Position numbers and translations under genes: made by a program | Part shown: in pieces, positions 1 through 10,693 of the stretch | How the letters are laid out: every line of letters begins with the position of its first letter | Numbering within the stretch: position 1 is the first letter of the stretch | The notes under the pieces: model-generated | Seen by the model: the letters and a program-made list of their open reading frames with translations, nothing else | What the model was told of the DNA's origin: nothing | Database searches by the model: none | Assembly: GCF_007993735.1 (NCBI RefSeq) | Contig: NZ_CP042453.1 | Location: 2,666,001-2,730,000, forward strand | Reading direction: 5' to 3' | Source: Arenimonas daejeonensis | Lineage (GTDB): Bacteria; Pseudomonadota; Gammaproteobacteria; Xanthomonadales; Xanthomonadaceae | DNA: 64,000 nucleotides

Positions 1-343
1 TGGTGCCCGCGGCCAGCAGGAACGAACCCATGCTGGCGGCCTGGCCGACGCAGATCGTGCTCACGTCCGGCTTGATGAAGCGCATGGTGTCGTAGATCGC
101 CATGCCGGCGGTGACCACGCCACCCGGGGAGTTGATGTAGAGGCTGATGTCCTTCTCGGGGTTTTCCGCCTCGAGGAACAGCAGCTGGGCGACGATGACA
201 TTGGCCATGTAGTCGTCGATCGGGCCGACCAGGAAGATCACGCGCTCCTTGAGCAGGCGCGAGTAGATGTCGTACGCCCGCTCGCCACGGCTGGTCTGTT
301 CGACCACCATCGGCACCAGGTTCAAGCCCTTGGTCGGTTCCAT
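1..343 (-). CDS. clpP: ATP-dependent Clp protease proteolytic subunit, C-terminus cut by window edge
   Basis: Serine peptidase subunit that forms the ClpXP/ClpAP degradation chamber. The first 114 codons are present. They match ClpP closely: [20 protein letters not shown] near the N-terminus, then INSPGG, and GQAASMGS with the nucleophile serine. The His and Asp of the triad lie beyond the window edge. The ATG at 341-343 has GGAGG nine bases upstream. It follows tig by 26 bases on the same strand, the usual tig-clpP-clpX order. No propeptide longer than about ten residues is apparent. Confidence 0.97.
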   Translation of the reverse strand, partial: MEPTKGLNLVPMVVEQTSRGERAYDIYSRLLKERVIFLVGPIDDYMANVIVAQLLFLEAENPEKDISLYINSPGGVVTAGMAIYDTMRFIKPDVSTICVGQAASMGSFLLAAGT

Positions 344-369
344 GCCCTACTTCCTCCGTTGGGGCCGCC

Positions 370-1671
370 TCAGGCGGCCGGACGCATCAGTTCGGAAAAG
401 CTCATCGCCTGCTCGGTGGCGTCGGCGCGCTCGGCGATCCAGTCGATCACCTGCTCCTCCATCACGCGATTGCGAAGGCTGGACATCAGGTTGGGGTCGT
501 TCCGATAGAGTTCAATGACCTGCTGCGGGTCCTCGTAGGTCGAAGCGATCAGCTGCAGCGTCTCGTTAAGGCGCTTGCTGTCGAGCTTGAGGCCGTTCTG
601 GCGGGCGACCTCGCCCACCAGCAGGCCGGCGGCGACGCGGTTGCGGGCGGCCGGCAGGAACTGCTCGTGGCCGAACTTGGCGTTGGCCTGGCCCTGCTGG
701 CGGGCCTGCTGCTCGGCGGCCTGGGCCATCTGGCGGGCTTCGGCCTCGATCAGGCGCGGCGGCAGTTCGACCGCGGCGAAGGCGGCGACCAGCTTCTCGG
801 CCACTTCGGCGCGCAGGCGCTGCATCAGGTTGCCCTTGAGCTCGCGCTCGAGGTTGGCGCGCACTTCCTTGCGGAACTGTTCCAACTTGCCACTCTTGAT
901 GCCGAAGCTCTTGACGAAGGCTTCGTCCACGTCGGGCAGGCGCGGCGCGGAGACGCGCGTGACCTTCAGGGTGACCTTGGCGGACTTGCCGGCCAGGTCG
1001 GCAACGCGCCAGCCGGCCGGGAAGTTGACGTCGACCGCCTGCTCGTCACCGGCCTTCATGCCGGCCAGCTTGGCTTCAAGCTCGGGGTACATCACGTTCG
1101 AACCCAGCACCGTGGCGCCGCGATCGAAGCCCTCGGCCGGCACGCGGCCGGCGTCGGTGACCGCGAAGGTCTCGACCATGACCAGGTCGCCCGCTTCGGC
1201 GGCACGCTCGACAGGATCCCAGCCGCGGCGCTGCTGGCGCAGGGTCTCGATCATGCCGTCGATGTCGGCTTCGTCGATCGTGGCGGTGGCGCGCACGATC
1301 TTGAGCTGGGCCGGGTCGACCTTGCCGAAGTCGGGCACGACTTCGAAGGTGGCGGTGAAGCGGATCTCGCCGCCGTCGCCGGCCGGTTCGGCCTTGATCT
1401 CCGGGTTGCCGGCGATCTGCAGGTTCTGCTGGCGAACCGCTTCGCCGAAGCTGTCGCGGATCAGCTCGCCATAGGCCTCGTTGCGGACCTGCGGCCCGAA
1501 ACGCTGCTCGATGACCTTGGTCGGGACCTTGCCCTTGCGGAAGCCCTTGATGTTGGCGGTGCGTGCCATCTCGCGCAGGCGCTCGCCGACGACGCCGTCG
1601 AGGCGTTCGGCCGGCAGGCTGACGGTGAGGCGACGTTCCAGATTGGCGGTGTTCTCAAGCGAGACTTGCAT
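370..1671 (-). CDS. tig: trigger factor, ribosome-associated chaperone/prolyl isomerase
   Basis: Folding chaperone that docks on ribosomal protein L23 at the peptide exit. The 433 aa frame is intact and of usual length. It has an N-terminal ribosome-binding domain with the signature GFRKGKVP near residue 45, a central FKBP-type domain, and an alpha-helical C-terminal arm region. I chose the ATG at 1669-1671 (MQVSLENT) because AGGAG sits five bases upstream and the family begins MQVS; a GTG two codons earlier is less likely. It is first in the tig-clpP unit. Confidence 0.97.
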   Translation of the reverse strand: MQVSLENTANLERRLTVSLPAERLDGVVGERLREMARTANIKGFRKGKVPTKVIEQRFGPQVRNEAYGELIRDSFGEAVRQQNLQIAGNPEIKAEPAGDGGEIRFTATFEVVPDFGKVDPAQLKIVRATATIDEADIDGMIETLRQQRRGWDPVERAAEAGDLVMVETFAVTDAGRVPAEGFDRGATVLGSNVMYPELEAKLAGMKAGDEQAVDVNFPAGWRVADLAGKSAKVTLKVTRVSAPRLPDVDEAFVKSFGIKSGKLEQFRKEVRANLERELKGNLMQRLRAEVAEKLVAAFAAVELPPRLIEAEARQMAQAAEQQARQQGQANAKFGHEQFLPAARNRVAAGLLVGEVARQNGLKLDSKRLNETLQLIASTYEDPQQVIELYRNDPNLMSSLRNRVMEEQVIDWIAERADATEQAMSFSELMRPAA

Positions 1672-1710
1672 ATCCACTCCTGCGACCGCGCCGTTTCTTG
1701 GGCGCGAAAA

Positions 1711-1736
1711 TGAAAAAACCCGCAGAGCCCCGGCTC
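1711..1736 (-). terminator. possible terminator of the tRNA cluster
   Basis: Read on the minus strand, a short hairpin (GAGCC, two-base loop, GGCTC) is followed six bases later by six T residues. It lies just downstream of tRNA-Leu and before tig. The stem is short, so this may equally be part of the tig leader. Confidence 0.35.
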
Positions 1737-1759
1737 ATCCCCGCGCCTCCGTTGCCGGA

Positions 1760-1844
1760 TGGTGCGAAAGGAGAGACTCGAACTCTCACGGGTTGCCCCA
1801 CTGGAACCTAAATCCAGCGCGTCTACCAGTTCCGCCACTTTCGC
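1760..1844 (-). tRNA. tRNA-Leu(UAG)
   Basis: An 85-base class II tRNA with encoded CCA at 1760-1762. The acceptor stem GCGAAAG/CTTTCGC is perfect. The anticodon loop is TTTAGGT, giving anticodon TAG, and there is a variable arm. It is the last gene of a minus-strand tRNA cluster. Confidence 0.97.
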
Positions 1845-1877
1845 AACGCCGCGCGGTAACGATTCAATCGGGAAGAT

Positions 1878-1953
1878 TGGTGGGCCGTGAAGGATTCGAA
1901 CCTTCGACCTATTGATTAAGAGTCAACTGCTCTACCAACTGAGCTAACGGCCC
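1878..1953 (-). tRNA. tRNA-Lys(CUU)
   Basis: A 76-base tRNA with encoded CCA. Acceptor stem GGGCCGT/ACGGCCC, anticodon loop CTCTTAA, anticodon CTT. Body sequence is very close to enterobacterial tRNA-Lys. A UUU-reading Lys tRNA is not in this window. Confidence 0.97.
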
Positions 1954-2016
1954 GTAATCTTCCCGCCGAAGCGGCTGCGACGCGGCATTATGCCGCATCA
2001 TTGGACTGGCTGGAAC

Positions 2017-2093
2017 TGGGGTGGAAGACGGGATTCGAACCCGCGACCCTCGGAATCACAATCCGATGCTCTAACCGACTGAGCTACATCCAC
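2017..2093 (-). tRNA. tRNA-His(GUG)
   Basis: Anticodon loop TTGTGAT gives GTG. The 3' end is C73 plus CCA, and the base before the acceptor (2094) supplies the extra 5' G-1 typical of tRNA-His. The acceptor stem is GTGGATG/CTTCCAC, which leaves a T6-T67 mismatch where a T-A pair is expected; this is one substitution away from perfect. Confidence 0.95.
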
Positions 2094-2132
2094 CACATTG
2101 TGACCTGTTACGGCTCCGGCACCCTCCCCGCC

Positions 2133-2209
2133 TGGCGCGCCCGGCAGGAATCGAACCTGCAACCGCCGGCTTAGAAGGCCGGTGCTCTATCCGATTGAGC
2201 TACGGGCGC
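2133..2209 (-). tRNA. tRNA-Arg(UCU)
   Basis: A 77-base tRNA with CCA. Acceptor GCGCCCG/CGGGCGC with discriminator G. Anticodon stem-loop CCGGC-CTTCTAA-GCCGG gives anticodon TCT. Confidence 0.97.
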
Positions 2210-2280
2210 CTGCCGGGATGATACCGGCCGCGTCCGCTCGCATCCATGCGGGGGTTGCGGGTCCAGGGGATGGCACGACC

Positions 2281-2357
2281 TGGTCGGGGCAGAGGGATTC
2301 GAACCCACGACATCCAGCTCCCAAAGCTGGCGCTCTACCAGGCTGAGCTATACCCCG
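2281..2357 (-). tRNA. tRNA-Pro(UGG)
   Basis: A 77-base tRNA with CCA. Acceptor CGGGGTA/TGCCCCG. Anticodon stem-loop CCAGC-TTTGGGA-GCTGG gives anticodon TGG. Confidence 0.97.
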
Positions 2358-2455
2358 GCTTGAAGCCCGGCGACCGTACCGGCCCGCCGAAGGGTTCCAC
2401 TCTACGGCGGGGCCGGCCGCGGGTGCAAATGCATCCTTGACCGGTTCCTCCGAAC

Positions 2456-2476
2456 AAAAAGGGTGCCGAAGCACCC
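2456..2476 (-). terminator. rho-independent terminator after tRNA-Arg(ACG)
   Basis: On the minus strand GGGTGC-TTCG-GCACCC is followed at once by TTTTT. The stable TTCG tetraloop and T tract make this a clear intrinsic terminator. It splits the tRNA cluster, so tRNA-Arg(ACG) is a separate transcription unit from tRNA-Pro onward. Confidence 0.85.
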
Positions 2477-2493
2477 TGTTTGCTTGCGATTAG

Positions 2494-2570
2494 TGGCGCG
2501 CCCGGAGAGATTCGAACTCCCGACCACCAAGTTCGTAGCCTGGTGCTCTATCCAGCTGAGCTACGGGCGC
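2494..2570 (-). tRNA. tRNA-Arg(ACG)
   Basis: A 77-base tRNA with CCA. Acceptor GCGCCCG/CGGGCGC. Anticodon loop CTACGAA gives ACG, whose A34 is normally deaminated to inosine by TadA so that it reads CGU, CGC and CGA. It is flanked by terminators on both sides, so it is probably monocistronic. Confidence 0.97.
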
Positions 2571-2677
2571 GCAGAAGCGAAATTATGGGGGACGATGCGG
2601 AAGCCGTCAACATCTGCCTGCAAACAACATGCCGCATTCCACCCAAGCACACCTTGCCGACATCCATCGCCTTGCCG

Positions 2678-2700
2678 AAAAACGCCGCCCTCGGGCGGCG
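2678..2700 (-). terminator. rho-independent terminator after tRNA-Ser
   Basis: On the minus strand the seven-pair stem CGCCGCC/GGCGGCG with a four-base CGAG loop is followed by TTTTT. It lies directly downstream of tRNA-Ser(GCU). Confidence 0.8.
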
Positions 2701-2710
2701 CTTCCAGGTC

Positions 2711-2803
2711 TGGCGGAGTGAGAGGGATTCGAACCCTCGATGGAGCTTTTGACCCCATACTCCCTTAGCAGGGGAGCCCCTTCGGCCTCTCGGGCATCAC
2801 TCC
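2711..2803 (-). tRNA. tRNA-Ser(GCU)
   Basis: A 93-base class II tRNA with CCA and a long variable arm. Acceptor GGAGTGA/TCACTCC. Anticodon stem-loop CTCCC-CTGCTAA-GGGAG gives GCT. It sits 55 bases downstream of csrA on the same strand, a csrA-tRNA-Ser arrangement also known in other gammaproteobacteria. Confidence 0.97.
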
Positions 2804-2858
2804 GGATATTGGCACCGGCCCGCCCTTTCGGGTGTAACCGGCCGCATAGGATAGCCTT

Positions 2859-3074
2859 TCACTCGGCCTTCGGTAAACCCGGCACGGTGGATTCACCCGG
2901 AGCCGCGGCGTCATCCTTCTGGATGCGCTGGAAGATTTCCTCGCGATGCACCGCCACGTCCTTGGGTGCCGTGATCCCGATGCGCACCTGATTGCCCTTG
3001 ACGCCCAGCACGGTGACCGTGACCGAGTCGCCGATCATCAGGGTTTCTCCCACCCTTCTCGTCAGAATCAGCAT
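2859..3074 (-). CDS. csrA: carbon storage regulator CsrA/RsmA
   Basis: Dimeric RNA-binding protein that binds GGA motifs in mRNA leaders and controls translation and stability. The frame is intact at 71 aa. It has [16 protein letters not shown] at the N-terminus, the RNA-contacting VHREEI motif near residue 43, and a short variable tail. It is downstream of alaS on the same strand, a conserved pairing. The wrong-frame reading of broken alaS runs across this gene and should be ignored. Confidence 0.97.
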   Translation of the reverse strand: MLILTRRVGETLMIGDSVTVTVLGVKGNQVRIGITAPKDVAVHREEIFQRIQKDDAAAPGESTVPGLPKAE

Positions 3075-3212
3075 CGTTTTCCCTCCCGATACGTCCTTGC
3101 ACCGGCCCGCGCGGCGAATGCGCCGAACGCGGTTCCCCGGCCGCAGGATAGCGGCCTGGCACGATGGTAGTTCGGGCCACCGCGGGGCGCAAACGCCCCC
3201 GCACGGTTGGAA

Positions 3213-5874
<2,662 letters not shown>

Positions 5875-6028
5875 GGACGGCGGCGGCTCTGGAATCTCGT
5901 GGCGGTCTGGGGCCGGCGACGCTTCCGCCCACCCTGCCCTCGAAGATGTGGGCAGGCGCTGGAGTTCGCAATCGAATCGGCGTGACCGCCAAGGTTACCA
6001 GCCCGCAGGCAGTTTCCGGGGGCCCGGC

Positions 6029-6507
6029 TCAGCCCTCGTCGTCGGGACGATGCCGGACCGCGGCCCAGGCGCAGTCCTGGTCGAACCCGCGGCGCAGCAG
6101 GAAGTCCAGCGCCTTCCTGCGCCGGGCCGGGTCGTCCAGGTCGGCGGGACGGAAGCGTCGGGATACCTGTTGCTTAGCCAGTTCGGCCCAGTCGGTTTCG
6201 CAGGTCGCCAGGGCGATTTCAACCTGATCCCGATCCAGCCCATGCCCGGACAGCTCCTGCCGGATGCGGACCGGGCCGTAACCCGCCGAAGCCCGGTCCC
6301 GGGCGAATGAAGCGGCGAACCGGGCGTCATCCTGATACCCCAGGCCGGCCAGCTTCTCCACTGCCGCGGCCGCTTCCTCGGGATCCGCCCCCTCAGCCCC
6401 AGCTTGCGCTTGAGGTCGCGACGGGAATGCTCCCGTCGCACCAGCAGTTCCAAGGCCTTTTGGTAAGCGTCCCGCGAGGCCCGGTCCGTCCGGTTTCCGC
6501 TGTCCAT
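6029..6507 (-). CDS. recX: RecX, regulator of RecA; frame broken in a C run
   Basis: Modulator that binds RecA filaments and limits recombinase activity. About 159 aa when repaired. The N-terminal part (ALELLVRREHSRRDLKRKL) is in one frame. The rest (EKLAGLGYQDDARFAASFAR, then YGPVRIRQEL) is in the next. The break is in the run of five C at 6388-6392, which should be six. It lies 28 bases after recA on the same strand, so it is probably made by read-through from recA as in other bacteria. Confidence 0.92.
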
Positions 6508-6535
6508 TCCGGGCCGTCTCCGTGTGCTTCCGGCC

Positions 6536-7570
<1,035 letters not shown>

Positions 7571-7752
7571 CGTGTTGCTCCTCGAGGTTCTGTTCTCAGT
7601 GGGCGCCAGGTTAGCCGGGGGTGGTCTCACGGGCTGAGAACCTGCCGACGGCCCTGAATCTGCGTCATCCCTCGCTCCCGCGGCAGCCGTTTCCGCTTCG
7701 ACGCGCTGTAGGGAAAGGGACTTCTTCGGCGGCGATTTCTTCCGACCGAAGC

Positions 7753-8381
7753 TCAACGGTTCGGCCTTACGAGGCCGCAGTACAAGCCTTCGATGGCGAA
7801 CTCCTGGTCCGGCTTGACGACGATCGGGGCGTAGTCGGGATTGCGTGGCAGCAGACGGATGCCGTCCTTGCCGATCTTGAGCAGTTTCACGGTGATTTCC
7901 TCATCAATGCGGGCAACGACGATCTGGCCGCTGCGCGCGTCTGTGGTGCGGTGCACGCCGATCAGGTCGCCGTGCAGGATGCCTTCGTCGCGCATTGAGT
8001 CGCCCTTCACCCGCAGCAGGTAGTCGGGCGCCGGCGAAAAGAACACCCGGTCCAGCAGGACCATGTCCTGACGCCGGCATCCGCGCCGATCGGCAGACCG
8101 GCGGCGACCTGGCCGAGGATCGGCAGGCGCAGGAGATCGTCCCCGGCCGCCGGGACGAGGTCGGCGGCCGGGGACGACACCAGGCGGATGCCCCGCGCCT
8201 GGCCAGGGACACGCCGGATGGCGCCCGCCTGTTCCAGGGCTTCAAGGTGGTATTGGGCCGCACGGACACCCTTGAACCCGAAGGCATGGGCGATTTCGAC
8301 CTGGGACGGCGGCACGCCGTCGCTCTCGATGCGTTCGGCGATCATGGCCAGGATGGCCTGCTGGGTGTCGGTGATGTCCAT
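7753..8381 (-). CDS. lexA: SOS repressor LexA; frame broken mid-gene
   Basis: Repressor of the SOS regulon that self-cleaves when activated by RecA. About 209 aa after repair. An N-terminal winged-helix DNA-binding domain ([20 protein letters not shown]) is followed by the scissile Ala-Gly in [12 protein letters not shown]. The S24 peptidase domain holds the catalytic serine in [13 protein letters not shown] and the lysine in [11 protein letters not shown]. One base is missing at about 8067-8072. The start ATG at 8379-8381 directly abuts its own operator with no Shine-Dalgarno, so translation may be leaderless. Confidence 0.93.
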
Positions 8382-8399
8382 TAGTAGTAATACTACTAA
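8381..8399 (-). promoter_or_regulatory. LexA (SOS) operator of lexA
   Basis: TTAGTAGTAATACTACTAA is a near-perfect palindrome that fits the Xanthomonas/Xylella LexA consensus TTAG-N6-TACTA. Its last base is also the A of the lexA ATG on the minus strand. LexA bound here would block either the promoter or the initiation region, giving autoregulation. Confidence 0.9.
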
Positions 8400-8435
8400 C
8401 GACAACCCCAGGCCTGTCAAGCCCCGCGTCGAACT

Positions 8436-8942
8436 TCAGCCCGCAAGCTTCAACAAGCCCTGCAGTGCGGCCGAAACCGTCTGCCGGCGGACCGCATCGC
8501 GGTCGCCGTCGAAGTGGAAAAGTTCGGCCTTCGGATAACCACCACGACGCTTCCAGCCGATCCAGACCGTGCCGACCGGCTTGTCCGGCGTGCCGCCCGT
8601 GGGGCCGGCGATGCCAGTGACCGCCACCGCGATGCTTGCGCCCGAGGTCACCAGGGCGCCGGAGACCATTTCCATCACTGTTTCGCGGCTGACGGCACCG
8701 TGTTCGGTCAGGGTTTCCGGGCGCACGCCCAGCAGCGCCTGCTTGGCTTCGTAGCTGTAGGCGGCGATGCCGCAATCGAACCAGGACGAGCAGCCCGGGA
8801 TGTCGGTGATCATCTTGGCGATCCAGCCGCCGGTGCAGCTTTCGGCGGTGGCCAGCATCAGGTGGTGGTCCTGTAGCGCGGCCCCAACCTGTTCGGCCAG
8901 GGCATGCAGGGCGGCTTCGTCAGGCGTGGCTTCGGTATTCAT
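8436..8942 (-). CDS. pncC: NMN amidohydrolase PncC (CinA C-terminal domain family)
   Basis: Deamidates nicotinamide mononucleotide to nicotinate mononucleotide in the pyridine nucleotide cycle. Intact 168 aa stand-alone CinA-C domain. Diagnostic motifs are TAESCTGGWIA near residue 30, AYSYEAK, and VTGIAGPTGG near 110. It sits 55 bases upstream of lexA, consistent with the widely seen pncC/recA neighbourhood. Confidence 0.93.
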   Translation of the reverse strand: MNTEATPDEAALHALAEQVGAALQDHHLMLATAESCTGGWIAKMITDIPGCSSWFDCGIAAYSYEAKQALLGVRPETLTEHGAVSRETVMEMVSGALVTSGASIAVAVTGIAGPTGGTPDKPVGTVWIGWKRRGGYPKAELFHFDGDRDAVRRQTVSAALQGLLKLAG

Positions 8943-8998
8943 GGCCCTAGCCTAAAGCCTGCCCGCGCCGGCAGCCACGGCGGCGCGCGGCCCACCCC

Positions 8999-9050
8999 TT
9001 GACAAGTTCGATTACGGGCGTAATCTCAAGCCACGATTACGAACGTAAAC
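8999..9050 (+). promoter_or_regulatory. blaI promoter with two BlaI-type operators
   Basis: A -35 TTGACA (8999-9004) and a -10 TAATCT (9021-9026) are 16 bases apart. Two similar dyads overlap them: GATTACGGGCGTAATC at 9010-9025, inside the promoter, and GATTACGAACGTAAAC at 9035-9050, just before the start codon. Both have the TTACG-N-CGTAA form expected for BlaI/MecI dimers and are spaced 25 bases start to start. This predicts tight autorepression. Confidence 0.82.
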
Positions 9051-9056
9051 ACGCCC

Positions 9057-9425
9057 ATGCAGATCAGCGACGCCGAAAGCCTGGTGATGGAGGTCCTCTG
9101 GCAGCGCAGCCCGCGCTACGCCGAGGAAGTGGTGGCCGAACTGGCCCAGGCCCAACAGTGGCAGGAAGCCACCATCAAGACCCTGCTCAACCGCCTGCTC
9201 AACAAGGGCGCCCTCCGTGCCGAAAAGGACGGGCGCCGCTACCGCTACCACCCCGTGCTCGAACGCGAAGCCTGGGTGCACGGCCAGAGCCGCAACCTGA
9301 TCGACCGCCTGTTCGACGGCCGCATCGCGCCGATGGTGGCGCACTTCAGCCAGAAGCAGGCCCTGGGCAAGAAAGACATCGCCGAACTGCGGCGCCTGCT
9401 GGAGGAACTTGACGATGAGCAGTGA
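9057..9425 (+). CDS. blaI: BlaI/MecI-family penicillinase-type repressor
   Basis: Winged-helix dimeric repressor, 122 aa, typical of the family. MQISDAESLVMEVLWQRSP starts the DNA-binding domain; the recognition helix region is EATIKTLLNRLLNKGAL. The C-terminal helices provide the dimer interface and the cleavage site targeted by the partner peptidase. It lacks a clear Shine-Dalgarno. Its stop overlaps the downstream M56 peptidase gene by 11 bases, the classic blaI-blaR1 operon. No beta-lactamase gene is adjacent, so the target is unknown. Confidence 0.92.
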   Translation: MQISDAESLVMEVLWQRSPRYAEEVVAELAQAQQWQEATIKTLLNRLLNKGALRAEKDGRRYRYHPVLEREAWVHGQSRNLIDRLFDGRIAPMVAHFSQKQALGKKDIAELRRLLEELDDEQ

Positions 9426-10608
9426 ACTGTTTGCGCAACTGGTGCAGGCGACGCTGCTGGCATCGGCCGCAGTCGCCGTCGCCTGGCTGCTGCGCTCACC
9501 GGTAAGGCGCAGCCTTGGCGCACGGGCTGCGTATGCCCTGTGGCTGCTGGTACCCGCTGCCGTGGTCGCCAGCCTGTTGCCGGGCAGCGAACAGGCCGCC
9601 GCCACGTTCGCGCCGCCGGTCGGCGCCGTGATCGCCGCCTCGGTGGCGACGCTGTCGCCGGCACCGTCTTCGGCGCTCGCTTCTCTGGCTGGTGGCCTGG
9701 GCAGCCGGCGCACTTGGGATGCTCGCGCTGCTGATGGGCCGGCAGATCGCCTTCCGCCGCCTGCTGCGCCCGGGCGCCGCCGCCGGATACGAAGTCGCGG
9801 ACCATGCCGGCCCGGCCGTGATCGGCCTGCTGAAGCCGCGCCTGGTGCTGCCCTCCGATTTCGAACAGCGCTACACGCGTGAAGAACAGGCGCTGGTGCT
9901 GGCGCACGAACACCTGCACCTGACGCGCCGGGACCTGCACGCCCAGGCGCTGTGCAGCCTGCTGCGCGTGCTGTTCTGGTTCAACCCGCTGGTGCATCTC
10001 GGCGCCCGCCGTTTCCGTTTCGACCAGGAACTGGCCTGCGACGCCGATGTACTGGCCCGACACCCTGGTTCGCGCCGCGCCTACGGCACGGCCATGGTCA
10101 AGACCCAACTGGCGGACTTCGGCCTGCCGCTGGGTTGCCACTGGCAATCCTGCCACCCACTGACGGAGAGACTCGCCATGCTGAAACAACCGCTGCCCGG
10201 CACCACCCGCCGACGGATCGGACTGGTTTTCGTGACTGTGCTGACCGCGGCTTGCGCGCTGACGGCCTGGGCGGCGCAGCCCGTGGCCAAGGTGGAGATT
10301 CCGCACCTTCAATCCACCACCGACGCGGATGTGCTGACACCACCGAAATACCCGAAATCCGCAGTCGATGCCGGTGTCAGCGGCATGGTCTGGCTGAAGG
10401 TGCGGGTGGCCGCCGATGGCAGCGTCAGCGAAGTGCAGGTCGCGAAGTCGGAGCCGGCCGGCGTGTTCGACGCCGTGGCGGTCGAGGCCGCGAAAAATGG
10501 AAGTTCTCGCCCGGCAGCCGCACCTCCACCGGCGAACCGGTCGCCGGCTGGGTCATGGTGCCGGTGCAGTTCTCCGCCGACGAACCCGCGGAGCCGGCCG
10601 CACCCTGA
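9415..10608 (+). CDS. BlaR1-type M56 metallopeptidase fused to a TonB C-terminal domain; two frame breaks
   Basis: Membrane sensor peptidase expected to inactivate the BlaI repressor encoded just upstream. About 397 aa. Order: N-terminal membrane helices ([18 protein letters not shown]), the zinc motif HEHLH near residue 165, [19 protein letters not shown] with the third ligand region, a last membrane helix, then a TonB/TolA-like domain ([20 protein letters not shown] to KWKFSPGS) instead of the penicillin-binding domain of staphylococcal BlaR1. Breaks: about 9670-9685, and the A run 10493-10497, which should be six A. They cancel. Start ATG 9415 has GGAGG nine bases upstream. Confidence 0.87.
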
Positions 10609-10693
10609 TCATCCGCACTGGACCGGCGGCGACGGGCCGCCGGTTCCGGCACAATGGACGGCCTTCCGGAAGCCTCCTCCCCTCCCCGTCCTG

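Noticed and set aside
1760..2803. An integrated element in the tRNA cluster
   Set aside because: All seven tRNAs are complete, with no integrase or duplicated tRNA ends.
2911..3212. alaS apparently running on through csrA
   Set aside because: This is the wrong-frame reading after the break at 3266-3290; the correct AlaS end and an intact CsrA are both present.
7571..7756. 62-residue N-terminal extension of RecA
   Set aside because: RecA proteins begin at MDENKK, the internal ATG has a good ribosome site, and the extension has no similarity.
10493..10497. Phase variation or programmed frameshifting at homopolymers
   Set aside because: The runs are only two to six bases, occur in housekeeping genes, and include both signs of change; sequencing error explains them better.
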